DNA from: an uncultured Oscillospiraceae bacterium
GTDB taxonomy: Bacteria > Bacillota > Clostridia > Oscillospirales > Oscillospiraceae
Direction of reading: 5' to 3'
Assembly: GCA_944387635.1 (NCBI GenBank)
Contig: CALXFT010000014.1
Location: 1-43,522, forward strand
Length of the DNA: 43,522 nt
Part shown: in pieces, positions 15,431-23,899 of the stretch
How positions within the stretch are numbered: the stretch's first letter is position 1
Layout: each line of letters starts with the position of its first letter
Program-made: the position numbers and the translations under genes
Notes under the pieces: generated by a model
The model's database searches: none
What the model was told of the DNA's origin: nothing
Seen by the model: only the letters and a program-made list of their open reading frames with translations

Positions 15431-16267
15431 ATGGACCTGAACTGGATGCAAAGCATATTGTACGGACTGGTTTCCGGACTGACGGATATCCTGCCTGTCT
15501 CCGCGCGGGCGCACCAGGCGCTGTTGGAAAAATTCTTCGGAATCAGCGGCAATGAAGGGTGGATGGATCTGATCATTCACCTGGCGATCCTCGGCGCCCT
15601 TTACTTCAGCAGTCAAAGCCAGATCATACGGTTTTCCAGAGCAAGAGCTCTGGCTCGGGTTCCGAAGCGCAGAAGAAAGCGCCCGCTGGATGTTCGCACG
15701 CTGATGGACATGAGCATGCTGAAAACCATGCTCGTTCCCGCGTTCCTGGGGTTGGTATGCTATCAGTTCACCCGGGACATGGCGAGCAATCTTATGTTGG
15801 TGTCGGTGTGCCTTTTTATTAACGGCATCATTCTGTACATACCGCAGTTTTTTCCGACGGCGAACCGGGATTCCCGTACCCTGAGCCGGCTGGAGGGACT
15901 GCTGATGGGGCTGGGCGGGGCGGCTTCAATTTTTCCGGGCATATCCGCCATCGGCGCGGCTGTCTCCCTTGGCAGTATATGCGGTGTAGAGCGTGGATAC
16001 GCTTTGAACATGGCGCTGCTTTTGCAGATGATCCTGGAAGCCGGCTTTCTGGTTTATGATGTGATCGGACTTTTCGCCGGCGGAGCGGGTATGTTGTCGT
16101 TTTCCATTTTTCTGCGCATGATCCTTACCGGTGCCGTGGCCTTTTCGGCCAGTTTGCTGGCGATCCGGCTGATGCGATACCTGGCGTCCAATCACAGCTT
16201 CTCACTGTTTGGACTTTATTGCATGGGATTGTCGCTGTTTACTTTTATTTTAAATCTTATGGCATAA
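15431..16267 (+). CDS. Divergent BacA/UppP-like membrane protein
   Basis: A 278-residue multi-pass protein with the BacA/UppP fold pattern (undecaprenyl-diphosphatase, which recycles the peptidoglycan lipid carrier). The first family motif appears as SGLTDILPVSARAH where active enzymes have EGLTEFLPxSSTGH, and the second as FPGISAIG where they have PGxSRSG. Thus one catalytic Glu is Ser, the other Asp, one motif Ser is Ala and the key Arg is Ala. It may be inactive or bind another lipid. The start is the ATG at 15431 with GGGGAGGG at 6 bases, not the ATG at 15410. It lies between sipL and ftsK, 12 bases before the latter. Confidence 0.75.
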   Translation: MDLNWMQSILYGLVSGLTDILPVSARAHQALLEKFFGISGNEGWMDLIIHLAILGALYFSSQSQIIRFSRARALARVPKRRRKRPLDVRTLMDMSMLKTMLVPAFLGLVCYQFTRDMASNLMLVSVCLFINGIILYIPQFFPTANRDSRTLSRLEGLLMGLGGAASIFPGISAIGAAVSLGSICGVERGYALNMALLLQMILEAGFLVYDVIGLFAGGAGMLSFSIFLRMILTGAVAFSASLLAIRLMRYLASNHSFSLFGLYCMGLSLFTFILNLMA

Positions 16268-16279
16268 GGAGGAGAGATC

Positions 16280-19048
16280 ATGGCGGAAAAGAAAAATGCC
16301 AGCCGGGCAGAAAAGAAAGTCTCGGATGCCAAAACAAAATCCTCTGCTGCCGGATCCAACGGAAAAGCCGCGTCCAGGAAAGCCGAGAAAAAACCGGCTT
16401 CGCCGCCTAAAAAGCAGCCGAAGGTAAAGACGGAATACGACAAAACCGTTTCCGGCCATTTCATCGCGGCTGTTTTCAGCTTGGGATTCTTTATCCTGTT
16501 CACCATCATCGCCATCAATCCGGAAGGCGCTCTGCTGAAGGTGATTAAAGCAATTGTTCTCGGGCTCATCGGACAGGGTGGATTCTACTTTTCCATTCCC
16601 GCGCTGCTGTACTTGTTTGTGCTGCAGACCTTCTCCAGGAAAAACGCGGCGAATATGCGCAGCGTCTGCACCATTTGCTTTGCCTTTTTGTGCGGTGTGA
16701 TTTATCACCTTGTGGTTCAGACCCAGGGAATGGCCACCGGTTTTGCCATTATTTCCGACCTCTATCAGGGCGGAATCGCCGGAAATACCGGCGGCGTGCT
16801 CTGCGGCGGTGTAGGCGTTCTTTTGAGCTGGGCCTGTGGACGGCCGCTTTCCTTTATTCTGACCGGACTCGGCGCCGTCCTGTCTTTGCTGGGAGCCATG
16901 CAGATCACCATTCCCAGCATTATTCGTGCCATTGCCAACCGTCCCCGTGACGATTGGGAAGAGGAGGAGGATGACTACATTGAGCCCGCGGCCATTGTAG
17001 TCAATCACATTGCCAATAAACAAATCCAGCACAAACGGCAGGCCCGGGAGCGGGCCTTGCAGCCGTCACCGGTGAGTGAGGCGGAAGGTCAGATTCCTCC
17101 CCCTGCCAAGATGTCCAGCCCACAGGCCGAACGGGAGCGGGTCCCAGTGAAACCGTCCTCCCCGGCAGAGCCGGCAATGGTTCCCGCTGATCCGGTCAAA
17201 CACGCGCCGGGAAAGGGAGCGGCTTTTATGGACCGCATTGACCGGGAGATCAGCGCGCCCCTGGCAGGTACGTCGGAATATGTCCGGGAGGATATCCCGT
17301 CTGTATTTGATGATCCGGTACCGGAGGAGAGTCCATCTCCGTCCCGAATGCCGGAACTGAAATTGGACCGGTCCGAGCCTTCCCAGAAGAAGGCGGAACC
17401 TCAGGCAAAACCTCCGGTCAAGGCAGCGAAAGAGCCCAAATCCGGGAAGGCCTCCGCCAAGGACCCTTCGGAATCCGCGCGTCAGGTGGCCTCTGAGATT
17501 GCCAGATCCCAGCCTGCGCAGCAGGCGGAGTACTGCTTCCCGCCCATTGATCTGCTGAACCGGCCCTTGCGGGGCGGCATGGACGGGACCGAGGAAATGC
17601 GTGAGAATTCCCGACGGCTGAATGACACCCTGGCCAGCTTCAACATCGACGCCCACATCATCAACGTGACCAGAGGTCCCAGCGTCACCCGCTATGAGGT
17701 GGAATTGGATAAAGGCGTCCGTCTGAACAAGGTCACAGGCTGTGCCGACGATATCGCCTTGAGCCTGGGTGCTTCCGGCGTCCGCATTGCCGCGGTACCC
17801 GGAAAGATCTCCGTAGTCGGCATCGAGGTTCCCAACCGGACCGTCACCACCGTTTCTCTGCGGGAGGTCATTGATTCGGCAGAGTTTTCCAAAGCCAAAT
17901 CCAAAACCTCCATTGCCCTGGGCAAAAGCATTGACGGCAATTGCGTGGTGGGCAACATCGCGAAGATGCCGCACCTGCTGATTGCTGGCACTACCGGCTC
18001 CGGTAAGTCCGTATGCATGAACTCCATCATCATCAGCCTGCTGTACAAAGCTGGCCCCGAGGATGTGAAACTGATTATGGTGGACCCGAAGATGGTGGAA
18101 TTGGGAATTTATAACGGGATTCCCCATCTGCTGATCCCTGTTGTTACGGACCCGAAGAAGGCCGCGGGATCGCTGCAGTGGGCGGTGACGGAAATGCTGC
18201 GCCGTTATAAAATGATGTCGGATATGGGCGTCCGGGATCTGGAATCCTACAACGGCATTGTGGCGGCGGAGGACCCCGGCCAGAAGCTGCCGTCGGTTGT
18301 GATCATCATTGACGAGCTGGCGGACTTGATGATGGTCGCTGCCAAGGAAGTGGAGGACTCTATCTGCCGGATCGCTCAGATGGGACGCGCCGCGGGAATG
18401 CACCTGATCATTGCCACCCAGCGGCCCTCAGCCAATGTGATCACCGGTTTGATGAAGGCCAACATTCCCTCCAGAATCGCGTTTTCCGTGGCCTCCGCTA
18501 TGGAATCCCGGATCATTCTGGACACCATGGGCGCGGAAAAACTGGTGGGCAAGGGCGACATGCTTTACGCGCCCATCGGCTGCGGAAAACCCCTGCGGGT
18601 CCAGGGCTGCTTTGTTACCGACACGGAAGTAGAAGCCGTGGCGGAATATGTGAAAGAAAACTATTCTGCCGACTACAACCAGCAGGTTCTTGAGGAGATC
18701 GAAAAGAAGGCCCAGCAGACGGGGAAGAAGCCTGCCAGCGTGTCTGATCCAGATCCGGAGGATGAGGATCTGGAAGGCGATGAGATGCTCCCGGCCGCCG
18801 TGGATGTGATCCTGGAGACAGGACAGGCCTCCGTTTCCATGCTTCAGAGGCGGCTGAAGCTCGGCTACGCCCGTGCGGCCCGGATTGTGGATGAGATGGA
18901 GGAAAAGGGCATCGTGGGTCCCTTCCAGGGCTCCAAGCCCCGCGCCATACTGATCACCAAAGAGCAGTGGCAGGCCAGGAAAGGCGAGCAGACCCACCAA
19001 ATGGAATTCGAGGACCTGGATTACGGCATCCCGGATGAATTGGAATAA
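16280..19048 (+). CDS. ftsK: DNA translocase FtsK/SpoIIIE
   Basis: A 922-residue DNA pump that clears chromosomes through the division or sporulation septum. A basic N-terminus is followed by about four membrane helices (roughly 55-210), a long Pro/Ala/Lys-rich linker (to about 410), then the motor domain with Walker A GTTGSGKS (570-577) and Walker B IIIDE (Asp678, Glu679), the RAAGMHLIIATQRPS segment, and a C-terminal winged-helix gamma domain (about 840-905) that reads KOPS/SRS sequences. ATG follows AAGGAGGAG. It is probably co-transcribed with the BacA-like gene and ends at a shared bidirectional terminator. Only one copy is visible, so FtsK versus SpoIIIE roles cannot be separated. Confidence 0.95.
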   Translation: MAEKKNASRAEKKVSDAKTKSSAAGSNGKAASRKAEKKPASPPKKQPKVKTEYDKTVSGHFIAAVFSLGFFILFTIIAINPEGALLKVIKAIVLGLIGQGGFYFSIPALLYLFVLQTFSRKNAANMRSVCTICFAFLCGVIYHLVVQTQGMATGFAIISDLYQGGIAGNTGGVLCGGVGVLLSWACGRPLSFILTGLGAVLSLLGAMQITIPSIIRAIANRPRDDWEEEEDDYIEPAAIVVNHIANKQIQHKRQARERALQPSPVSEAEGQIPPPAKMSSPQAERERVPVKPSSPAEPAMVPADPVKHAPGKGAAFMDRIDREISAPLAGTSEYVREDIPSVFDDPVPEESPSPSRMPELKLDRSEPSQKKAEPQAKPPVKAAKEPKSGKASAKDPSESARQVASEIARSQPAQQAEYCFPPIDLLNRPLRGGMDGTEEMRENSRRLNDTLASFNIDAHIINVTRGPSVTRYEVELDKGVRLNKVTGCADDIALSLGASGVRIAAVPGKISVVGIEVPNRTVTTVSLREVIDSAEFSKAKSKTSIALGKSIDGNCVVGNIAKMPHLLIAGTTGSGKSVCMNSIIISLLYKAGPEDVKLIMVDPKMVELGIYNGIPHLLIPVVTDPKKAAGSLQWAVTEMLRRYKMMSDMGVRDLESYNGIVAAEDPGQKLPSVVIIIDELADLMMVAAKEVEDSICRIAQMGRAAGMHLIIATQRPSANVITGLMKANIPSRIAFSVASAMESRIILDTMGAEKLVGKGDMLYAPIGCGKPLRVQGCFVTDTEVEAVAEYVKENYSADYNQQVLEEIEKKAQQTGKKPASVSDPDPEDEDLEGDEMLPAAVDVILETGQASVSMLQRRLKLGYARAARIVDEMEEKGIVGPFQGSKPRAILITKEQWQARKGEQTHQMEFEDLDYGIPDELE

Positions 19049-19049
19049 G

Positions 19050-19090
19050 CACAAACAGAGCCTTACCGAGTCGGTAGGGCTCTGTTTGTG
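19050..19090. terminator. Bidirectional terminator between ftsK and the sugar ABC operon
   Basis: An 18-bp stem (19050-19067 / 19073-19090, one wobble) with a 5-base loop lies between two convergent genes. Confidence 0.8.
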
Positions 19091-19101
19091 TTAAGGCGAG
19101 G

Positions 19102-19941
19102 TTATCCCTTCACACCGCCGGAGGTCAGTCCCGCCACCAGATGCTTTTCAATGCACAGGAACAGGATGATGACGGGGATGGTGGCGTAGATGGAGGTCGC
19201 GAACAGATACTGCCACTGGATCATGTTGAACCCGTAGAACACATTGATACCCACGGTGATGGGCTTCAGCGCGTCGGTGGAGATCAGGGTCAGCGCGATG
19301 GTATATTCGTTCCAGGAGTTGATGAACACAAAGATCAGGGTGGTAATGATACCCGGGGCTGCCATGGGCAGCAGGATCCGGATCAGGGCCTGAACGGTGC
19401 CGCAGCCGTCGATCTTGGCTGCCTGCTCCATTTCCGAGGAAATAGAGGTAAACGTGCCTCTCAGAAGCCAGATGGCGAAGGCCTGGTTAAAGGCCGCGTT
19501 CAGCAGAATCAGGCCAAGCAGGCTGTCTTTCAATCCGATGGCGCTCATCATCCGGCTGATGCCTACCAGCAGCACAACAGGTGAGAACATCTGACTCATG
19601 ATCACCGCGCCCATGAAGAAGCCCTTGCCCTTGAAACGCATGCGGGACAGGGCATAGGCGGCGGGGATGCCGCACAGAATGGCCAGGATGGTCGCGCCGC
19701 CGGCAACGATGATGGAGTTGAGCATGTACTTGAGAATGGGCGCCTGCGTCCAAACATCGATCAGATTGTTCAGCTTCCACTCCTTTGGCAGAATACCCGC
19801 GGTTGTGGAATACATTTCTTCGTTGCTCTTGACCGCGGTGGTAAACATGACAAAATAGGGATAGAGAATGACGACACAGACCGCGAAGACAAACAGGTAC
19901 AGGAAAATACGCTTCCAGGGATTTTTGCTTCTCGTATTCAT
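19102..19941 (-). CDS. Sugar ABC permease, MalG type
   Basis: A 279-residue CUT1-family permease with six predicted helices and the EAA loop EQAAKIDGCGTVQALIRILLP. The C-terminus is GLTSGGVKG, a common ending of this family. It is the last gene of a three-gene importer operon, 3 bases after the MalF-type gene. No ATPase is encoded, as usual for Gram-positive CUT1 systems that share an MsmK-type ATPase. Confidence 0.9.
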   Translation of the reverse strand: MNTRSKNPWKRIFLYLFVFAVCVVILYPYFVMFTTAVKSNEEMYSTTAGILPKEWKLNNLIDVWTQAPILKYMLNSIIVAGGATILAILCGIPAAYALSRMRFKGKGFFMGAVIMSQMFSPVVLLVGISRMMSAIGLKDSLLGLILLNAAFNQAFAIWLLRGTFTSISSEMEQAAKIDGCGTVQALIRILLPMAAPGIITTLIFVFINSWNEYTIALTLISTDALKPITVGINVFYGFNMIQWQYLFATSIYATIPVIILFLCIEKHLVAGLTSGGVKG

Positions 19942-19944
19942 GGC

Positions 19945-20877
19945 TCAGTCCTCCCGTTCCGCCCGAAGGGTCATAATCATGTAAATACTGGCGCAGACAG
20001 CCAGGATCACGAAACCGATCACGGACACCGCGGCGGCTTCACCAAATTTGCCGTTGCTGAAGGAGAGGTCATACAGATAGGTGACAAGGGTATGGGTCTG
20101 ATCGGCGGGATCGCCTTTGGAAATGGTCCAGACGATGGGGAAGGAGTTGAATACATAGATGATATTCAAAACCGTAGACACCGTCAGACTGGGCATGACC
20201 AGAGGAAGGGTGACCTTGAACAGCTTCTGGAAGAAGTTGGCGCCGTCCATATCGCATGCCTCATACAAGGAGGTATCGATGCTCTGCAGGCCGGAGAGCA
20301 CACAGAAGGTGACAAAGGGGATGGTGACAAAAATGCCAATGAAGCATTCCCATGCGAAGAAGGCGCCGGGAGTGGCCGTCCAGTTGACATACTTGTCAAT
20401 GATGCCCAGATTGTACAGCAGCGCGTTCAAGGCGCCGTAGTCGGCGTTGATAATGTACTTCCAGACCACAGACTGGATGATCAGGGCGGTGGCCCAGGGG
20501 AAGACAATGAGGGCGCGGACGAACTTTCTGCCTTTGAACTCCACATTCAAAACCAGGGCCAGAATAAAGCCGAACACCGTCGATACGCCGACCACCACAA
20601 CGGTCCAGATCAGGGTGTTTTGCAGGGTGTTCCAGAAGGTCTGCTCTTTCAGAATGGAAGCATAGTTGGCAAGGCCGTTAAATTCCTTGTAAACGCCGAC
20701 TTTGGTGATCTCCGTGACAGACGCGCGGAAGACGTTGACAATGGGGATCATGATCATGCAGCACATCAAGATGATGCTGGGCAGAAGCCAGATATACGGC
20801 TCTACCTTGCGCATGGTTTGCAGCGTCTGGGAATTTGCGCCGTTCTTTTGACTCTGTATTTTTGCGCTTTTATTCAT
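19945..20877 (-). CDS. Sugar ABC permease, MalF type
   Basis: A 310-residue CUT1-family permease. The cytosolic N-terminus is basic, six helices follow, and the EAA loop reads YEACDMDGANFFQKLFKVTLP. It pairs with the MalG-type permease downstream and the binding protein upstream. A hairpin separates it from the binding-protein gene. Confidence 0.9.
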   Translation of the reverse strand: MNKSAKIQSQKNGANSQTLQTMRKVEPYIWLLPSIILMCCMIMIPIVNVFRASVTEITKVGVYKEFNGLANYASILKEQTFWNTLQNTLIWTVVVVGVSTVFGFILALVLNVEFKGRKFVRALIVFPWATALIIQSVVWKYIINADYGALNALLYNLGIIDKYVNWTATPGAFFAWECFIGIFVTIPFVTFCVLSGLQSIDTSLYEACDMDGANFFQKLFKVTLPLVMPSLTVSTVLNIIYVFNSFPIVWTISKGDPADQTHTLVTYLYDLSFSNGKFGEAAAVSVIGFVILAVCASIYMIMTLRAERED

Positions 20878-20901
20878 GGATGCGCCTCCTCGGAATAGAA
20901 G

Positions 20902-20930
20902 GAGGGACCGGACAGATGATCCGGCCCCTC
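20902..20930 (-). other. Intercistronic hairpin after the sugar-binding protein gene
   Basis: An 11-bp stem (20902-20912 / 20920-20930, one wobble) between binding protein and permease genes, without a T-run on the coding strand. Its position matches the hairpins after livK and the dppA-like gene. Confidence 0.6.
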
Positions 20931-20978
20931 TGGATTATGTTCTAAAATGAACGTGATTCGGGGGCAGTGTCAACGAAA

Positions 20979-22250
20979 TCAACCGCTGACCTGAGCCTGC
21001 AGAGCGTCCAGAGCCTCCTGGGCTGTGGTAAGACCCTGGCAGACTTTCTGCTCAACGTCGATGACACCGTTGCGGACATCCATCCATTCGGCCTTCTGCA
21101 TGGGATAGAAGGAGCAGGTGGGCAGAGTCGCGCAGAATGTGGCAAAGTATTCGCTGGAACCGGTGGCGCCGGAGTCGCCGCCGACCGTGTACTTCTCAGC
21201 GTTCTTAGACAGGTTCTCGGAAGCGTCCTCGGTAGCGGGCAGGAAGCCTTCGTAAACCATGTAGCCGGAGTAGGTCTCGCACTCATAGAAAGCGTCGTAG
21301 AACTTGGTGATGGCTTCGGTTCTGGCGGGATCGGCTTCCTCGGCCTTGGGATCCTTAAAGGTCATCAGCTGGTCACAGACGCCCAGGCCAATGCCCAGAC
21401 CGGGGATATTCACGGCTTCGTACTGAACGGTGGAGTCGGCGGAAATCATGTTCATGGGGCCGATCATCATGGCCAGGGTGCCGGCGGAGAAGGCGTCCTG
21501 CAGGGGGTAACGGGTATCGGTGTAGGGAGCGGAGTTGCAATAGCCCTTGTCGATCAGGGTCTTGATGAACTCAACGGCTTCCACATTTTCAGCGGAGTTC
21601 AGAGCCCAGTTGCCTTCCTCATCCACGAAGCCGCCGCCGAAGTTCCAGGTGTAGTAAGAGAACGCGGCCTGGCCTTCGTCAGTGGAGATATCCAGGCCCC
21701 AGGGGATAATGGAGTCGCCGTAAGTGGTCTTGATGGCCTCACAGGCAGTAAGCACTTCGTCCCAGGTAGTGGGCGCGGCGGCAATACCGGCACCTTCCAG
21801 CAGCTCGGTGTTGACAAACAGCGCGCGGCAGGAAGCCAGAATGGGAAGCGCCCAGACGGTGCCGTCCATCTCATTGGATTCCCAGAAGCTGTCGATGAAG
21901 TTTTCCTTGGTCGCCTCGGAAACATACTCCTCGGCGGGCATCAGCAAATCGCTGGCAACATAATCCGCAAAGCCGGAGATGTTCAGAATATCGGGCTGCT
22001 CATTGTTGGAGATCCGGGTGGTAACGACGGAATAGATGTCGTTCCAGGAAACGATCTCGACGTTCAGATCAATATCGGTGTTGGCAGCCTCGAAGTCCTT
22101 TTCAAACTCGGTCCACCAGGCCTGGGTGTAGTTGCCGTACTGGGAGATGATGACGTCAAGGGTGACCTTGCCACCGGTCTCACCGCCGCCGCAGGCGGCC
22201 AGAGACAGAACCATCGCCAGAATCAGCAGAACAGAGACGATCTTTTTCAT
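20979..22250 (-). CDS. Carbohydrate ABC substrate-binding lipoprotein (family 1)
   Basis: A 423-residue extracellular solute-binding protein (SBP_bac_1). The signal peptide MKKIVSVLLILAMVLSLAAC ends in a lipobox, followed by a Gly-rich spacer. The ligand domain begins VTLDVIISQYGNYTQAWWTEFEKDF, a usual CUT1 opening. ATG has AGGAGG at 9 bases. First gene of the operon with two permeases, divergent from nahK, which suggests that the sugar contains GalNAc or GlcNAc, for example lacto-N-biose or galacto-N-biose; that is inference from context. Confidence 0.9.
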   Translation of the reverse strand: MKKIVSVLLILAMVLSLAACGGGETGGKVTLDVIISQYGNYTQAWWTEFEKDFEAANTDIDLNVEIVSWNDIYSVVTTRISNNEQPDILNISGFADYVASDLLMPAEEYVSEATKENFIDSFWESNEMDGTVWALPILASCRALFVNTELLEGAGIAAAPTTWDEVLTACEAIKTTYGDSIIPWGLDISTDEGQAAFSYYTWNFGGGFVDEEGNWALNSAENVEAVEFIKTLIDKGYCNSAPYTDTRYPLQDAFSAGTLAMMIGPMNMISADSTVQYEAVNIPGLGIGLGVCDQLMTFKDPKAEEADPARTEAITKFYDAFYECETYSGYMVYEGFLPATEDASENLSKNAEKYTVGGDSGATGSSEYFATFCATLPTCSFYPMQKAEWMDVRNGVIDVEQKVCQGLTTAQEALDALQAQVSG

Positions 22251-22337
22251 TGCGCATTTCCTCCTGTATCCATTGGAATATGTATGCCGTCACGGCCTGA
22301 TTGCCGCGAAAGCCAAAAATGAAACCTCCGGACTTTG

Positions 22338-22351
22338 TGACAACTTTGTCA
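22338..22351. promoter_or_regulatory. Palindromic operator candidate TGACAA-CT-TTGTCA
   Basis: A perfect 6+6 inverted repeat about 20-34 bases downstream of the predicted start of the sugar ABC transcript, a position suited to repressor binding. Confidence 0.45.
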
Positions 22352-22378
22352 TTTTTGATTTGTCCGGGGGTTGATTTA

Positions 22379-22406
22379 AGTATACAGCATATTTCGGAGA
22401 AGTCAA
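22379..22406 (-). promoter_or_regulatory. Promoter of the sugar ABC operon
   Basis: Minus-strand TTGACT (complement of 22401-22406), 16-base spacer, TATACT (complement of 22379-22384). Confidence 0.7.
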
Positions 22407-22535
22407 TTAAAAAATGTCATTTTTGGGCTCAAACTTATGCGCAATGAACAATTTCAGACAAACATACAAATTAAAAATGGAAAAATTGTGCATATCTCTG
22501 ATAAAAATTATCCCTCTTTTCGATATGAAAATGTA

Positions 22536-22564
22536 TTGCAAACTCAGTTTGTCTGTGCTATACT
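22536..22564 (+). promoter_or_regulatory. Promoter of nahK with overlapping inverted repeat
   Basis: TTGCAA (22536-22541), 17-base spacer, TATACT (22559-22564) with an extended -10 TGC. An inverted repeat CAAAC-TCA-GTTTG (22539-22551) covers the -35 and spacer and may be an operator. The leader is about 107 bases. The rest of 22410-22677 is AT-rich with no supported gene. Confidence 0.65.
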
Positions 22565-22677
22565 GGAAGAAAAATATGGAAGACTTTCTGTTCTTTTATA
22601 TAATTCAACTTTTAGTTTACATTTATTTCACCGACTGACATCCCAATTACATATCTTATAAATAAGGAGCGACAAAC

Positions 22678-23799
22678 ATGGGGCAGATTTCTATTCCGCA
22701 AAACGCGCAGATTCTCAATGAGGTATTGGCGGCTTATGCCTTACCGGATACCCTTCTTGGCGCCGTGCGCTATGGTCAGGGCCACATCAACGACACCTAC
22801 TGCGTATTGTGCCAGCCGCAGGAGGGGGATTGCGTCCGTTTCATTCTCCAGGGCTTGAGCAGCGCCGCCTTCCCGAATCCGGACAAACTGATGGAAAACT
22901 TCGTGGGCATCACCGGATACATCCGGGAGCAGGTTCTTGCGGCCGGCGGCGATCCCAGCCGGGAGACCCTGAGCCTGGTAAAGACAAGGGACGGTCGGGA
23001 CTATTACATCGATTCCCAGGGGAAGTACTGGCGGCTGATGCCGTTCATAGAACATACAGACTGCTTCCAGTCTGCCACACCCCAGCTGTTCGAGGCCTCT
23101 GCCCGGGCCTTCGGCCGGTTCCAGTATATGCTCCGGGGCTATCCGGCCCATACGCTCCATGAGACCATTCCCCATTTTCACGATACCGAGGATCGGTTCG
23201 CGAAATTCCAGGCGGCACTGGCAGCGGACAAGCTGGATCGGGCAAAGGATGTGCAGGACGAGATCCGATTTGTGCTGAACCGCCAGGCGGATTGCTCTGT
23301 GGCCATGGAGGCTCTGCGGAGTGGGAAACTGCCCCTTCGGGTGACCCACAACGACACCAAACTCAACAATATCCTCATTGACCGGAAAACCGGAGAGGGG
23401 ATTTGCGTCATCGACCTGGATACCACTATGCCCGGTCTCAGCATCAACGATTTCGGTGATTCCATCCGTTTTGGCGCGAACCACTCCCGGGAAGACGAGA
23501 AAGACCTGTCCAAAGTCAACTTTGACATTTCTCTCTATGAAGCGTACACCAGAGGATTCCTGGAAGGCGCCCAGGGCAGTCTGACGCCTGCTGAGCTGGA
23601 ATACCTGCCCTGGGGAGCCCGGTTGATGACCCTGGAATGCGGCATCCGGTTCCTTACCGATTACCTGGACGGCGATCACTATTTCCACACCCAGTACGCA
23701 GGTCAGAACCTGGACCGGGCCAGGACTCAGTTCAAGTTGGTGCGGGATATGGAGGAGCAGTTTGAAGAAATGGCCGCCGTGGTCTGCAAATATATGTGA
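22678..23799 (+). CDS. nahK: N-acetylhexosamine 1-kinase
   Basis: A 373-residue aminoglycoside-phosphotransferase-fold kinase that closely resembles bifidobacterial NahK (LnpB), which makes GlcNAc-1-P and GalNAc-1-P in the lacto-N-biose/galacto-N-biose pathway. Shared motifs are GQGHINDTY, ETIPHFHDT, AALAADKLDRA, the catalytic RVTHNDTKLNNIL, IDLDTTMPG, DFGDSIRFGAN and EDEKDLSKVNF. ATG with AAGGAG upstream. The partner phosphorylase (lnpA) is not in the window. The gene diverges from a sugar ABC importer, consistent with uptake plus phosphorylation of N-acetylhexosamine sugars. Confidence 0.85.
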   Translation: MGQISIPQNAQILNEVLAAYALPDTLLGAVRYGQGHINDTYCVLCQPQEGDCVRFILQGLSSAAFPNPDKLMENFVGITGYIREQVLAAGGDPSRETLSLVKTRDGRDYYIDSQGKYWRLMPFIEHTDCFQSATPQLFEASARAFGRFQYMLRGYPAHTLHETIPHFHDTEDRFAKFQAALAADKLDRAKDVQDEIRFVLNRQADCSVAMEALRSGKLPLRVTHNDTKLNNILIDRKTGEGICVIDLDTTMPGLSINDFGDSIRFGANHSREDEKDLSKVNFDISLYEAYTRGFLEGAQGSLTPAELEYLPWGARLMTLECGIRFLTDYLDGDHYFHTQYAGQNLDRARTQFKLVRDMEEQFEEMAAVVCKYM

Positions 23800-23816
23800 T
23801 CCGTTTGGCATTTCAA

Positions 23817-23845
23817 AAAGGGGCGGCTTTGGCCGCCCCTTTCTT
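23817..23845 (+). terminator. Terminator of nahK
   Basis: An 11-bp stem (23817-23827 / 23832-23842) with a TTTG loop, followed by TTTCTT. Confidence 0.85.
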
Positions 23846-23899
23846 AGGTTGTTCCGTACACATTAAAAAATAGAAGTTTTTTCAGAATATGCGCGCCAC

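Noticed and set aside
22414-22661. Two short plus-strand frames upstream of nahK
   Set aside because: They lie across the AT-rich divergent promoter region, overlap the nahK promoter and lack ribosome sites.
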